Origin: Pseudomonadota bacterium
GTDB lineage: Bacteria > Pseudomonadota > Alphaproteobacteria > UBA828
Length of the DNA stretch: 41,592 bases
Direction of reading: 5' to 3'
NCBI GenBank assembly: GCA_027624955.1
Contig: JAQBTG010000006.1
Span: 65,269 to 106,860, forward strand
The position numbers and the translations under genes are program-made. Below are positions 17,357 to 25,456 of this stretch, in pieces. Positions within the stretch are counted from its first letter, which is position 1, and every line of letters starts with the position of its first letter. The notes below the pieces were generated by a model. That model was not told the origin of the DNA. It ran no database searches and saw only the letters and a program-made list of their open reading frames with translations.

Positions 17357-18454
17357 GTGACAAAATTGCGTCTTGGAACTTATGTCGAATTTCAATGCCC
17401 GCCGGGGCGCGATCATGCCGAGCTAATCAACGATGTGATCCGATGCGCCGAGCATTCGGATCAGCGCGGATTCAACGTGTTCACCACGCTGGAGCATCCG
17501 TTTTTCGAGAAATTCGCCATCAATTGCGCGCCGCTGCCGCTCTTTACCAAGCTTGCCGAGCGCACGCGCAATCTGCGCTTTCGCACCCTCTGCCACACCC
17601 TGCCGCTGCACAATCCGATGGTTCTCTGCGGCCAGATCGCCGAGGCCGATATTCTTACCGGTGGGCGTATCGAAGTCGGCATCGGGCGTGGTCATGGTTG
17701 GCTGCAGGAGCCCGCAAATGTCGCCTATGAGGAAAGCCTTGAGCGCTTTCACGAATGCATCGAAATTCTCATTAAGGGCTGGACCGAAGAGCGCTTCTCG
17801 TTCCACGGCAAATATTACACCTGCGAAAATCTCTCGATCGTGCCGAAGCCGATCCAAAAACCGCATCCGCCGATCTTCCAGGTCGGTACCAGCTCCAAGA
17901 CGTTCACCCAGGCGGGCGAGCGCGGCTGGAGCGTGGTGCTGGGCGCACCGACGCCGGACGATATCTTCATTGAGCCGCACAACATCTATCAGGAAGCCTG
18001 TGCCCGCGCCGGCACCACGCCGCATGTATCCTTCCTGAAAGCATTATACCTCGACGAAGATCAGCAGCGCGCCGAGCGCGACGCCGAGGAATATGCGATG
18101 CGGTTCATCGAATATAATGTGTCGCCGCTGAAGGAGATGAACCGCACCGAGGAGGTCAAAGCCCGGATGCGCGCCGGCGGATTCGATTTTTACGCCGGCG
18201 ACGATTTCCTTCGTCTCGGCGATGTCTCCTATCAGGATATCGTCGATCTCGGCATCGTCTATATCGGCACGCCCGAGAAGGTCGCCAATCAACTGCTCAC
18301 GCTATACGACAAGGTGCCCTTCGAGGAATTTATCCTGGTCAGCCATTATGGCGGCATTCCCGCGCATAAGGCGATCCAGACCCAGGAATTATTCGCCAAA
18401 CAGGTATTGCCAATTGTCGAACGCGGCATCGCCGAGCGGCGTCACGCGGTTTAG
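17357..18454 (+). CDS. LLM-class flavin-dependent oxidoreductase (luciferase-like)
   Basis: A 365-residue TIM-barrel protein of the bacterial luciferase-like superfamily. Seen are LRLGTYVEFQ at the start, GGRIEVGIGRGHG (about 105-117, FMN phosphate region), ERFHECIEILIKGW, FHGKYYTCENLSIVPKPIQKPHPPIF and a C-terminal GTPEKVANQLL. Such enzymes use reduced FMN or F420 for monooxygenation or desulfonation. The start is GTG at 17357 with AGGGGAG upstream. It closes the plus-strand set after a 99-base gap and converges on the Nudix gene six bases away. No flavin reductase is adjacent. The substrate is unknown. Confidence 0.85.
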   Translation: MTKLRLGTYVEFQCPPGRDHAELINDVIRCAEHSDQRGFNVFTTLEHPFFEKFAINCAPLPLFTKLAERTRNLRFRTLCHTLPLHNPMVLCGQIAEADILTGGRIEVGIGRGHGWLQEPANVAYEESLERFHECIEILIKGWTEERFSFHGKYYTCENLSIVPKPIQKPHPPIFQVGTSSKTFTQAGERGWSVVLGAPTPDDIFIEPHNIYQEACARAGTTPHVSFLKALYLDEDQQRAERDAEEYAMRFIEYNVSPLKEMNRTEEVKARMRAGGFDFYAGDDFLRLGDVSYQDIVDLGIVYIGTPEKVANQLLTLYDKVPFEEFILVSHYGGIPAHKAIQTQELFAKQVLPIVERGIAERRHAV

Positions 18455-18460
18455 AGCCCG

Positions 18461-19135
18461 CTACTCCATATTCAAAATATACTTTTCGCCAACGCGGCGG
18501 AAGAATGGGGTGGCTTCCACTTTGTCGCGCGGCGCCGGGTCCTGTAGCAGGCGGTCAATTTCGCGCAGTACCACGCCCGTGATGCGCGGGATCGGCATTT
18601 TCAGCGCCTCCGCTATCGGCACCCAGGCGATATCGTGAAGTTCGCCGTTGCCGGTGATTTGGCCGTGTAAGTCCTCCGCAAAGGCCATAAAGAATCGTGC
18701 GTTGAATCGGCGTGGCGATCCTGGTGGCGTTACGGCGCGGAAGATGTAATCGAGTTTGTCGAGCGACGGCGCCAGGTTGCGCTCCTGAAAACCGCGCCAT
18801 TCGGTTCGCACCTTGTGGTGGGGCGGGGCGCTGGGGGCTGCCAACATGAGGCCTGTCTCTTCGAAGGTTTCGCGGATTGCGGCGGCAGCGAGAGAGCGCG
18901 CCCGCGCTAATGTGCAGGAACGCGCCAAGCGCTGTGCCACGCCTTCGCGCAATTCGCCCGCCGGTCGCACATAGCGGTCGCAAGCTTCCACGCCGCCGCC
19001 GGGAAAGACATAGCGCTCGGGCATGAACACTTGCTCCTTGCCGCGTTGGCCCATGAGTACCAAGGCGGTCCCGCCGTCCCGGCGTATAAGAGCGAGGGTG
19101 GCAGCGTCCTTGGGGCGAATCGCGGGGTTTTTCAT
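18461..19135 (-). CDS. Nudix hydrolase with long insertion in the Nudix box (NUDT19-like)
   Basis: This is a 224-residue Nudix protein. The usual box G-x5-E-x7-REUxEExGU is split: YVFPGGGVEACDRY (about 42-55) and AAIRETFEETGL (86-97) are both there, but about 40 residues separate the glycine from the RE motif, where 13 is normal. The same architecture, with FPGG...DAADR before the insertion, is known in NUDT19/RP2-type CoA diphosphohydrolases. It may therefore hydrolyse CoA or acyl-CoA, which would suit a region full of CoA chemistry. The Shine-Dalgarno sequence is poor. It is divergent from the coxG-like operon. Confidence 0.82.
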   Translation of the reverse strand: MKNPAIRPKDAATLALIRRDGGTALVLMGQRGKEQVFMPERYVFPGGGVEACDRYVRPAGELREGVAQRLARSCTLARARSLAAAAIRETFEETGLMLAAPSAPPHHKVRTEWRGFQERNLAPSLDKLDYIFRAVTPPGSPRRFNARFFMAFAEDLHGQITGNGELHDIAWVPIAEALKMPIPRITGVVLREIDRLLQDPAPRDKVEATPFFRRVGEKYILNME

Positions 19136-19214
19136 GGCGCCGCGAAAGTAACCGATTTACGCCCGTTTGCCACGGTCCTTAAGACGCGAATTTTTTTCCG
19201 GTTTTGCGCGCCGA

Positions 19215-19243
19215 TTGACAGGGCTGGGCGCGGGCCATAACAA
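19215..19243 (+). promoter_or_regulatory. Candidate promoter of the coxG-Mo hydroxylase operon
   Basis: A perfect -35 hexamer TTGACA (19215-19220) is followed by an AT-rich -10-like stretch CATAACAA (CATAAC at 15-base or TAACAA at 17-base spacing). The predicted start is about 20 bases before the GTG of the coxG-like gene, leaving just the ribosome site GGGGAAG. It lies in the 132-base divergent gap with the Nudix gene. Confidence 0.42.
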
Positions 19244-19267
19244 CGAAGCAAGAGCAAGTGGGGAAGC

Positions 19268-19741
19268 GTGATCATCGAGGAAAACTTTACCGTGGCGGCG
19301 CCGCTCGAGCATGTCTGGGACTGCATCCGCGATCCCGCCTTCATGGCGCCTTGCGTGCCCGGCTGCCACGACGTCGAGGATATCGGCGATGGCGCCTATC
19401 GGGCGGCTGTTAAAGTCGGTATCGGGCCGATCAAGACGGTATTCAAACTCGATATCCAGGTAGCTGAGGAACGGCCGCCCAGTTTTGCTCGGGTCGAGAC
19501 GCGCGGCCAAGAAGGCACCAATGCCAGCCGCCTGACGGCAAAGAGCGAATTGACTTTGAGCGCGTCCGGCGCGGACGCCACCAATGTGCATTACCAATCC
19601 GATGTTCAGGTCACAGGGCGCTTGGTAAAATTCGGCCTCGGCATCATGAAAAAGAAGGCGGCGGCGCTGGGCGCTGAGTTCGCCGAGAACTTTCGCGCCG
19701 CCGCAGAGGCGAAATTGTCGGAACCTGTTGTCGGCGTCTGA
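19268..19741 (+). CDS. coxG: CoxG-like SRPBCC-family protein
   Basis: The 157-residue protein matches the carbon monoxide dehydrogenase subunit G family within the START/SRPBCC fold: MIIEENFTVAAPLEHVWDCI, PCVPGCHDVEDIGDGAY and VKVGIGPIKTVFK are all family-typical. The length is that of the hydrophobic-pocket domain alone, without the C-terminal membrane anchor of full-length CoxG. In CO oxidisers CoxG recruits the dehydrogenase to the membrane; for other Mo hydroxylases its role is uncertain. The start is GTG with GGGGAAG upstream. It leads an operon with the three hydroxylase subunit genes, the next starting 10 bases after its stop. Confidence 0.82.
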   Translation: MIIEENFTVAAPLEHVWDCIRDPAFMAPCVPGCHDVEDIGDGAYRAAVKVGIGPIKTVFKLDIQVAEERPPSFARVETRGQEGTNASRLTAKSELTLSASGADATNVHYQSDVQVTGRLVKFGLGIMKKKAAALGAEFAENFRAAAEAKLSEPVVGV

Positions 19742-19751
19742 GGCGAAGCCC

Positions 19752-20609
19752 ATGGAATTTCATCAGCCCACAAGCCTCGACGCAGCCCTAGCCCTGCTCG
19801 CCGCCGACCCGGAAGCGCTGCTTTTGGCTGGCGGCGCGACATTGGTGGCGATGATGAATGCCGATCTGGTCGCGCCTTCTGCTCTGATTAGCCTGCGCGC
19901 CGTTACCGAGCTGCAGACAATCGAGGCGGCGGCAGATGGTGGCCTCCGTATCGGCGCCATGTTGAGCCACACCGCCCTGGCCGCTGAAGCACGGCTTACC
20001 GGCGGCAACGCCGTTGTCCGCGACGCGGCGGCGCAGATTGCCCACCCCTCCGTGCGCAATATCGGCACGCTCGGCGGCGCCGTGGCGCATGGCGATCCCA
20101 GTTCCGATCTGCCAGCGGCGTTGGTGGCGGCAAACGCGGTGATCGAAACTGCGGGCCCGGCGGGCAAACGTGAAATCTCCGCCGAGGATTTCTTCGAGGA
20201 TTATCTCACCACGGCGCTGCAGGCGGGCGAGATGGTCGCAGCCGTCCGGCTGCCGGCGCCACCTGAAGGCGCGATGGGGCATTACGAAAAATTCGCCCGG
20301 GTGCACGGCGATTACGCCACATTGTCCGTCGCTCTGGTGCTCGCCATGGAGGGCGGCGAATGCAGCTTCGCGCGGATCGCGCTCGGCGCCGCTGGAGCCA
20401 CGCCGGTGCGCGTGGCGGAAGCCGAAGCGTGTTTGATTGGCGCGGCGATGGATTCGGATGCGATCGAGGCCGCTGCCGCTAAACTGGTCGAGGCCAGCGA
20501 TCCCGTGGACGATGTACGTGGCAGCGCCGAATACCGCTTGATGTTGGTGCCGCGTCTTCTGGGGCGCGCTCTCTCAGCCGCGCGGGCTAAGTTGGAATCT
20601 CAGTCATGA
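19752..20609 (+). CDS. Molybdenum hydroxylase FAD-binding (medium) subunit, CoxM/XdhB-like
   Basis: The 285-residue subunit carries both FAD pyrophosphate motifs of the xanthine-oxidase family medium subunit: LLAGGATLVAMM (near 33) and HPSVRNIGTLGGAVAHGDPSSDLP (near 105-128). The C-terminal CODH_FAD_C domain follows. It passes electrons from the 2Fe-2S subunit to the acceptor. I chose ATG at 19752 because GAGG stands before it and the family begins with MEFHQPTSLDEA-like wording. An upstream in-frame start would overlap coxG. Its last four bases overlap the next start (ATGA). Confidence 0.9.
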   Translation: MEFHQPTSLDAALALLAADPEALLLAGGATLVAMMNADLVAPSALISLRAVTELQTIEAAADGGLRIGAMLSHTALAAEARLTGGNAVVRDAAAQIAHPSVRNIGTLGGAVAHGDPSSDLPAALVAANAVIETAGPAGKREISAEDFFEDYLTTALQAGEMVAAVRLPAPPEGAMGHYEKFARVHGDYATLSVALVLAMEGGECSFARIALGAAGATPVRVAEAEACLIGAAMDSDAIEAAAAKLVEASDPVDDVRGSAEYRLMLVPRLLGRALSAARAKLESQS

Positions 20610-21100
20610 GCGATAAATTGGATATCACCCTCCAGGTAAATGGTGAGGAACGCGCGCTTCGCGTCCCGCCGTCGCGCACGCTGCTCGATGCGCTGCGTGG
20701 TGAACTGGCGCTGACCGGCTCGAAAAATGCCTGCAATCAAGGTGTTTGCGGCGCCTGTACCGTGTTGATCAACGGCCTGCCGATGAACGCTTGCCTGCTT
20801 CTCGCCGTTAACGTCACCGGGCGCGACATCATCAGCGTTGAGGGTTTCGGCGAATACGACGAGTTGTCCGTCATGCAGCAGGCCTTCGTTGATGCCGGAG
20901 CGATACAATGCGGCTTTTGCATGAGCGGCATGATCGTGAGTGCGACGGCATTACTGGCCGACAATCCGGCGCCCACGCGCGAGGAAATCCGCAACGCACT
21001 TTCGGGCAATCTCTGCCGCTGCTCCGGCTATGTTCGGGTCATCGACGCCGTTCAACTGGCCGCAAAGAGGCTTGGTCAAGCCGGAGGGCCCGGCACATGA
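20606..21100 (+). CDS. Molybdenum hydroxylase 2Fe-2S (small) subunit, CoxS-like
   Basis: The 164-residue protein has the two iron-sulfur domains of this family. The plant-ferredoxin type cluster uses Cys43, 48, 51 and 63 (NACNQGVCGACTVL...NAC), and the four-helix cluster uses Cys102, 105, 137 and 139 (QCGFC ... CRCSGY). All eight ligands are present. It conducts electrons from the Mo centre to FAD. Both ends overlap neighbours by ATGA, so the M-S-L subunits are translationally coupled. The subunit order FAD, FeS, Mo is that of CO dehydrogenase-type operons (coxMSL). Confidence 0.93.
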   Translation: MSDKLDITLQVNGEERALRVPPSRTLLDALRGELALTGSKNACNQGVCGACTVLINGLPMNACLLLAVNVTGRDIISVEGFGEYDELSVMQQAFVDAGAIQCGFCMSGMIVSATALLADNPAPTREEIRNALSGNLCRCSGYVRVIDAVQLAAKRLGQAGGPGT

Positions 21101-23409
21101 GCGATATCGAAAGCGCAATCGGTAAAAGCCCGCCACGCCTGGACGCGGCGGAAAAGGCCGGCGGCAAGGCAATCTTCACGGGCGATATGCTGCTGCCCGG
21201 CATGTTGCACGGCGCGCTTCTCACCAGCCCCTATGCGCATGCGCGCATTCTCTCCTACGATGCCTCAGCGGCGCTGGCGCTGCCCGGGGTTAAGGCGGTT
21301 GTCACAGGCGAAGACATCACCGGCGGCCGGGTTGGCCTGGTGGTCAAGGATGAGTACGCCCTGGCGCTCGGCAAGGTGCGCTATATCGGCGATCCCGTGG
21401 CTGCGGTCGCGGCCATAGATGAAGCGACGGCACGCTTGGCGGCGCGTTTGATCGAGATCGATTATGAAGAGCTGCCCGCTGTCACGACGGTGGCGGAAGC
21501 AATGGCCGACGGCGCGCCGGTGTTGCATGAGAGTTTTGCTGAATACGCAAAAATTTATCAGGCGCCCGAGAATGCGGGCAATTTACTTGCCCGTGCCGAG
21601 GCCGTCATGGGCCGCGGGCTGGACGGCTTTGATGAGGCCGATATCATCGTTGAGGGCACCTACGAAGTGGGCGCGCAATATCATGCATATATGGAGCCGG
21701 TATCAGCGCTTGCCGCCTTCGGGCCGGACGGCCGGCTGACGGTCTGGTCGTCCACCCAGAGCATATTCCGCACCCAGGCCAATCTGCATGAGGGCCTCGG
21801 CATCCCAATGGGAAAAATTCGCTGCATCGCGCCGCGCGTCGGCGGCGGCTTCGGCGCCAAGGCGGAGGCCTCGGGCCAGCTCGTCGCCGCGATGCTAGCG
21901 CGAAAAGCCCGGGCGCCGGTCCGTCTCATCCTAAATCGCGATGAAGACATGACCACCATGCGCGCCCGCCATCCGGGCACCATCCGTGTGCGCACCGGCG
22001 CCAAGGCGGACGGCACCCTGGTGGCGCGTGAGATGGAACTTTGGTTCGACGCCGGTGCCTATGCCGATGACAGCCCGGCGGTGATGAATCTGGCGCTGTT
22101 TTACGCGCGTGGCCCCTACAGCATCCCGCACGTGCACGCCCTCGGTCATGCGGTCTATACCAACAAGCTTCGCTTTGGAGCGTTTCGCGGCTTCGGCAAT
22201 CCGCAAGCCTCGTTTGCCTGTGAATCGCAATTGGATGAGATCGCTGAGGCGCTCGGTATCGATGCGATTGATCTCCGCATCAAGAACGCGATCAAAGCGG
22301 GCGAGCCGTGGCTTGGCGGGCAGAAGATTGCATCCTGCGCCCTGGTCGAATCTTTAGAGGCAGTGCGCGACGCGTCGGACTGGAGGCGCCCGCGCGAGGC
22401 GCCACCTGGAAAGAAGCGCGGGCTCGGTGTGGTTGGTTTGGCGCACACCTCGGCCTTTCTCTCAGCCGGCGCGATCGTGCGCCTTCAGGGCGATGGCACG
22501 ATCATCCTCAATGTCGGCGCGGTAGATATCGGCCAGGGCTCAGATACCGTGCTCAGCCAGATGTGCGCCGCCGCCCTCGGCCTCGACATCGAGCAAGTGA
22601 GTTTTGCCCCGCCCGATACCGATTCTGCGCCCTATAACTTCGGCACCAATGCCAGCCGCGTGACTTACACAGTGGGTCAGGCCGTGCATCGGGCGGCGAT
22701 GCAGGTGCGCACGCAATTGCTCGAACATGCCGCAGATATGTTGGAATGCCCGCCTGAGGAACTAGAGCTTCGCCCTGGCGGGCGCATCGGCGTGAACATC
22801 GAGCCGCCGGGCAACGCCGAGGTCAGTTTCGCCGATATCGCCGGGCGCTCGTTATGGGCAGTCGGCGGGCCGATCACCGGTTCCGGCAGCTTCATCCCCA
22901 ACGATCCTCCAGACCCGGAGCACACTCAGATGACCGGCTTTCTCGGCTTGGATGCGCTGTCGGTCATCACCTTCGGCGCGCAAGTGGTTGAGGTTGAAGT
23001 CGATGAAACCACCGGCCAAGTGCAGGTGCTCGAAGCCTGGTGCGCCCATGATGTCGGCCGCGCCATCAATCCGGGCCTGGTGGAAAGCCAGATTGAAGGC
23101 GGCTTCGTGCAGGGCCTTGGCTATGCGCTATGCGAAGAAATGCTGTGGGAGGATGGCCGCCTGGTGAACCCGAGCTTTATGGATTACAAATTCCCCGGCA
23201 CCATGGAAGCGCCCGATAAGATTCACACCATCGTCCTGGAAACACCGGAACCGAGTCACCCCTTTAGCGTCAAGGGCGTCGGCGAGCCGCCCCTGGTCGG
23301 CGCCGCCCCGGCCATCAACAACGCCATCTCGGCGGCCACGGGCCTCCGCCTCAAACAAATTCCCCTCACTCCGGAACGGGTGCTCAGAGGCCTACTCGCC
23401 AAGAGCTAG
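21097..23409 (+). CDS. Molybdenum hydroxylase large subunit (xanthine dehydrogenase family, CoxL-like but not CO dehydrogenase)
   Basis: The 770-residue catalytic subunit binds molybdopterin cytosine dinucleotide. Key sites are GGGFGAK (249-255), FGAFRGFGNPQ (360-370) and the catalytic Glu730 in KGVGEPPLVG. True CO dehydrogenase has AYRCSFR at the second position, with the Cys that binds copper; here it is GAFRGFGN, so this is a hydroxylase of an organic, probably aromatic or N-heterocyclic, substrate (like nicotinate, isoquinoline or furoyl-CoA dehydrogenases). The ATG at 21097 overlaps the coxS-like stop; the longer open frame from 20908 is just a shadow of the small-subunit gene. The gene converges on an HpaB-like gene 12 bases away. 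Confidence 0.9.
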   Translation: MSDIESAIGKSPPRLDAAEKAGGKAIFTGDMLLPGMLHGALLTSPYAHARILSYDASAALALPGVKAVVTGEDITGGRVGLVVKDEYALALGKVRYIGDPVAAVAAIDEATARLAARLIEIDYEELPAVTTVAEAMADGAPVLHESFAEYAKIYQAPENAGNLLARAEAVMGRGLDGFDEADIIVEGTYEVGAQYHAYMEPVSALAAFGPDGRLTVWSSTQSIFRTQANLHEGLGIPMGKIRCIAPRVGGGFGAKAEASGQLVAAMLARKARAPVRLILNRDEDMTTMRARHPGTIRVRTGAKADGTLVAREMELWFDAGAYADDSPAVMNLALFYARGPYSIPHVHALGHAVYTNKLRFGAFRGFGNPQASFACESQLDEIAEALGIDAIDLRIKNAIKAGEPWLGGQKIASCALVESLEAVRDASDWRRPREAPPGKKRGLGVVGLAHTSAFLSAGAIVRLQGDGTIILNVGAVDIGQGSDTVLSQMCAAALGLDIEQVSFAPPDTDSAPYNFGTNASRVTYTVGQAVHRAAMQVRTQLLEHAADMLECPPEELELRPGGRIGVNIEPPGNAEVSFADIAGRSLWAVGGPITGSGSFIPNDPPDPEHTQMTGFLGLDALSVITFGAQVVEVEVDETTGQVQVLEAWCAHDVGRAINPGLVESQIEGGFVQGLGYALCEEMLWEDGRLVNPSFMDYKFPGTMEAPDKIHTIVLETPEPSHPFSVKGVGEPPLVGAAPAINNAISAATGLRLKQIPLTPERVLRGLLAKS

Positions 23410-23421
23410 GCAATCGGGCGT

Positions 23422-24885
23422 CTAGCGCTTGTCTCCCGGCGCACCATAACTCGCCAGCAAACTATCGGTAAAATCTTCGATTTCGGCCCAGTCTGTTTCT
23501 CGCCCCACATGTTCGCGGACGATAAAAGCCGGGCCCATATAGAAGCGCTCATACTGTGAGTGGCGGCCGGCGAAATCGGTGCCGAGGATGTCCCAGGCGA
23601 GCTTGAACAGTTTCATTTTGTCGGCGGCGTCCCATTTCTCGGTCGACCAGCACATATCAAAGATGCGCTTGGTTTCTTCATCGTCCATCACCGACACGTC
23701 GGCCGGCATCTGCAACACGCCGCCGCCGGTCAACTCGCGGATGCGGGCCAGGATCTTGTCGTAATTCTGTGTCGCAAAGTAGATCGACGCATACATGTAA
23801 CGCCGGTTGTAGCAGGCATAGCCGCCGGGCAGTGTCTCGTGATCCTGGATCTGGCCGGCGATCATCGCCGAAATCGTGGCGTGCATGGCGGACAGGTGAT
23901 TGATCGTATCGGCCACCGCCGGCACTTTGTCGGTGCCCATCGATTCGGTAATACGTTTCGCGATGCCGAGCAGCAGTTTTAATTTTGAGCGATAGCGCAC
24001 CGCCGCCTGATGATTGGAAAGCGTATGCGCCGAGGTGTCGAAATAGATATTTCGCGACCACGGAATATCGCCGAGCGTGAGGACACGCTCCCACGGCACC
24101 TTCACGTCACGGCAGATCACCACGCAATCGGATTCGTCGTAATGATAGGCGAGGGGATTGTCGTATTCGCTTTGGGCGAAGCTCGCATAGGGCTTGCGTG
24201 ACCACAGTTCGAGGCCCGGCGAATTCACCGGGATGACGCAGGTCACGGCTTCCGCTTCGCGGCCGGGCGCCAGTGGCAGGATATTGCCGATCCATATTTC
24301 GTGCGAAAACGCCGCCGCCGTGGCCAGCAATTTGACGCCATTGATCACCAGTCCATCGTCGCCTTCTGAGGTGACCGAAAGGGTGGGGACGAACGACGAT
24401 GAGCGGCCGTAATGTTCGGGGTCGCGCGTGCCTTGCGGCGGCGCCACGGCGTGGGAGAGAAAAATATCATTGGCGCGGCAATGCTTGTAATAGGCGGTCA
24501 TATTGCCGGAAAAATCATGTGCGTCGGTTTTGAACATCTCCGGCTGCATGGCAGCGCCGGTGACATAGCCGCCGACGAAGTCCGGCGAGCGCCCCATCAT
24601 GCCGTAGGACAGGTCGGCAATCGCCGTGGCCGAGCGTGTGCGCTGCTCCAAATCGGCGCGGCTCTTGGGCATCAAATAGTAGGCCGGGAAGCGCTCGCCG
24701 TCTTCTTCAACGCAAAGATCGTCGGCATATTCCGCACTGTGGCGGGCGTCCCAAATGCGCGCAAAAGAGCGCGCCGCATTGCGGAAAGCCGGATGGCTGG
24801 TGACATCGTTCACCGTCTCGCTGCCGATCCGGATGGTGCGCCCGTCGCGCAAAGATTCGAGATATTCGGCGCCGTTCATCAGCAT
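23422..24885 (-). CDS. HpaB-type FADH2-dependent monooxygenase (4-hydroxyphenylacetate 3-hydroxylase family)
   Basis: The 487-residue protein starts MLMNGAEYLESLRDGRTI, the usual opening of the HpaB family, followed by a beta-barrel with RDPEHYG..SSFVPTLSV-like wording and the acyl-CoA-dehydrogenase-like helical domain (RSKLKLLLGIAKRITESMG). The large components of this family hydroxylate phenols, or ring carbons of pyrroles and chlorophenols, using FADH2 supplied by a separate flavin reductase. No HpaC-like reductase is in the window. AGGGA precedes ATG at 24885; a second ATG two codons on is less well placed. It is a stand-alone gene on this strand, convergent with the Mo hydroxylase and divergent from the OsmC-family gene. 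Confidence 0.85.
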   Translation of the reverse strand: MLMNGAEYLESLRDGRTIRIGSETVNDVTSHPAFRNAARSFARIWDARHSAEYADDLCVEEDGERFPAYYLMPKSRADLEQRTRSATAIADLSYGMMGRSPDFVGGYVTGAAMQPEMFKTDAHDFSGNMTAYYKHCRANDIFLSHAVAPPQGTRDPEHYGRSSSFVPTLSVTSEGDDGLVINGVKLLATAAAFSHEIWIGNILPLAPGREAEAVTCVIPVNSPGLELWSRKPYASFAQSEYDNPLAYHYDESDCVVICRDVKVPWERVLTLGDIPWSRNIYFDTSAHTLSNHQAAVRYRSKLKLLLGIAKRITESMGTDKVPAVADTINHLSAMHATISAMIAGQIQDHETLPGGYACYNRRYMYASIYFATQNYDKILARIRELTGGGVLQMPADVSVMDDEETKRIFDMCWSTEKWDAADKMKLFKLAWDILGTDFAGRHSQYERFYMGPAFIVREHVGRETDWAEIEDFTDSLLASYGAPGDKR

Positions 24886-24994
24886 ATGTGTGTTCCCTGA
24901 GTATCTTCACCGAGCCTAGCATGATGCAGCCGCTTGGCTGTCGGCTCGTTGCATGGTTTCATGCGCGCCATCAAAGCACAGGAGAAAGAGCGTT

Positions 24995-25456
24995 ATGACA
25001 TTCGATATGCCAGCCAGGCATCATTTCAAAATCAAGGCGGAATGCCCAACCCATTCGCGCACCGACGCCAGCGTGCGCCACCACCAGGTGGTGATCGACG
25101 AGCCCGAGATACGCGGCGGCACCGACGCGGCGGCGTCACCGCTCGAGACCATGCTGTCGTCCTATCTCGCTTGCCTCAACGTCATCTCGCATCTTATTGC
25201 CGGTGAAATGGGGATTCGCCTCGACGATATGTCGATGGCCCTTGATGCGGAATTCGATACCAACGGTATCTCGACCCAGACGCCGACCATCCTGCCGTTT
25301 CCCAACCTGACATTGACGGTCAACGTATCGAGCGACGCCAATGACACCCAACTCGCCCAATTGAAATCAGATCTTTACGCGCGCTGTCCGGTGACGGTAA
25401 TTTTCACCCAGGCGGGCTCAAAGATCGATTCAACCTGGAACGTGACGCGGATCTAA
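24995..25456 (+). CDS. OsmC/Ohr-family protein
   Basis: The 153-residue protein has the OsmC fold with both redox cysteines: Cys60 in the central helix (SPLETMLSSYLACLNVIS) and Cys131 in the C-terminal part (RCPVTVIF). Members are thiol peroxidases that detoxify organic hydroperoxides, though many catabolic-cluster copies have no proven role. ATG at 24995 was chosen with GGAG upstream; the frame extends 14 codons further without a good ribosome site. Its stop overlaps the stop of the converging hyuB by three bases. It may protect against by-products of the flavin monooxygenase next door; that is inference. Confidence 0.85.
   Translation: MTFDMPARHHFKIKAECPTHSRTDASVRHHQVVIDEPEIRGGTDAAASPLETMLSSYLACLNVISHLIAGEMGIRLDDMSMALDAEFDTNGISTQTPTILPFPNLTLTVNVSSDANDTQLAQLKSDLYARCPVTVIFTQAGSKIDSTWNVTRI

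Noticed and set aside
20908-21096. 63-codon N-terminal extension of the Mo hydroxylase large subunit
   Set aside because: It lies in another frame of the 2Fe-2S subunit gene; the ATGA overlap at 21097 and the family N-terminus show the real start.
21097-23409. Calling the Mo enzyme an aerobic CO dehydrogenase (CoxL)
   Set aside because: The copper-binding AYRCSFR motif is absent; GAFRGFGN stands in its place.
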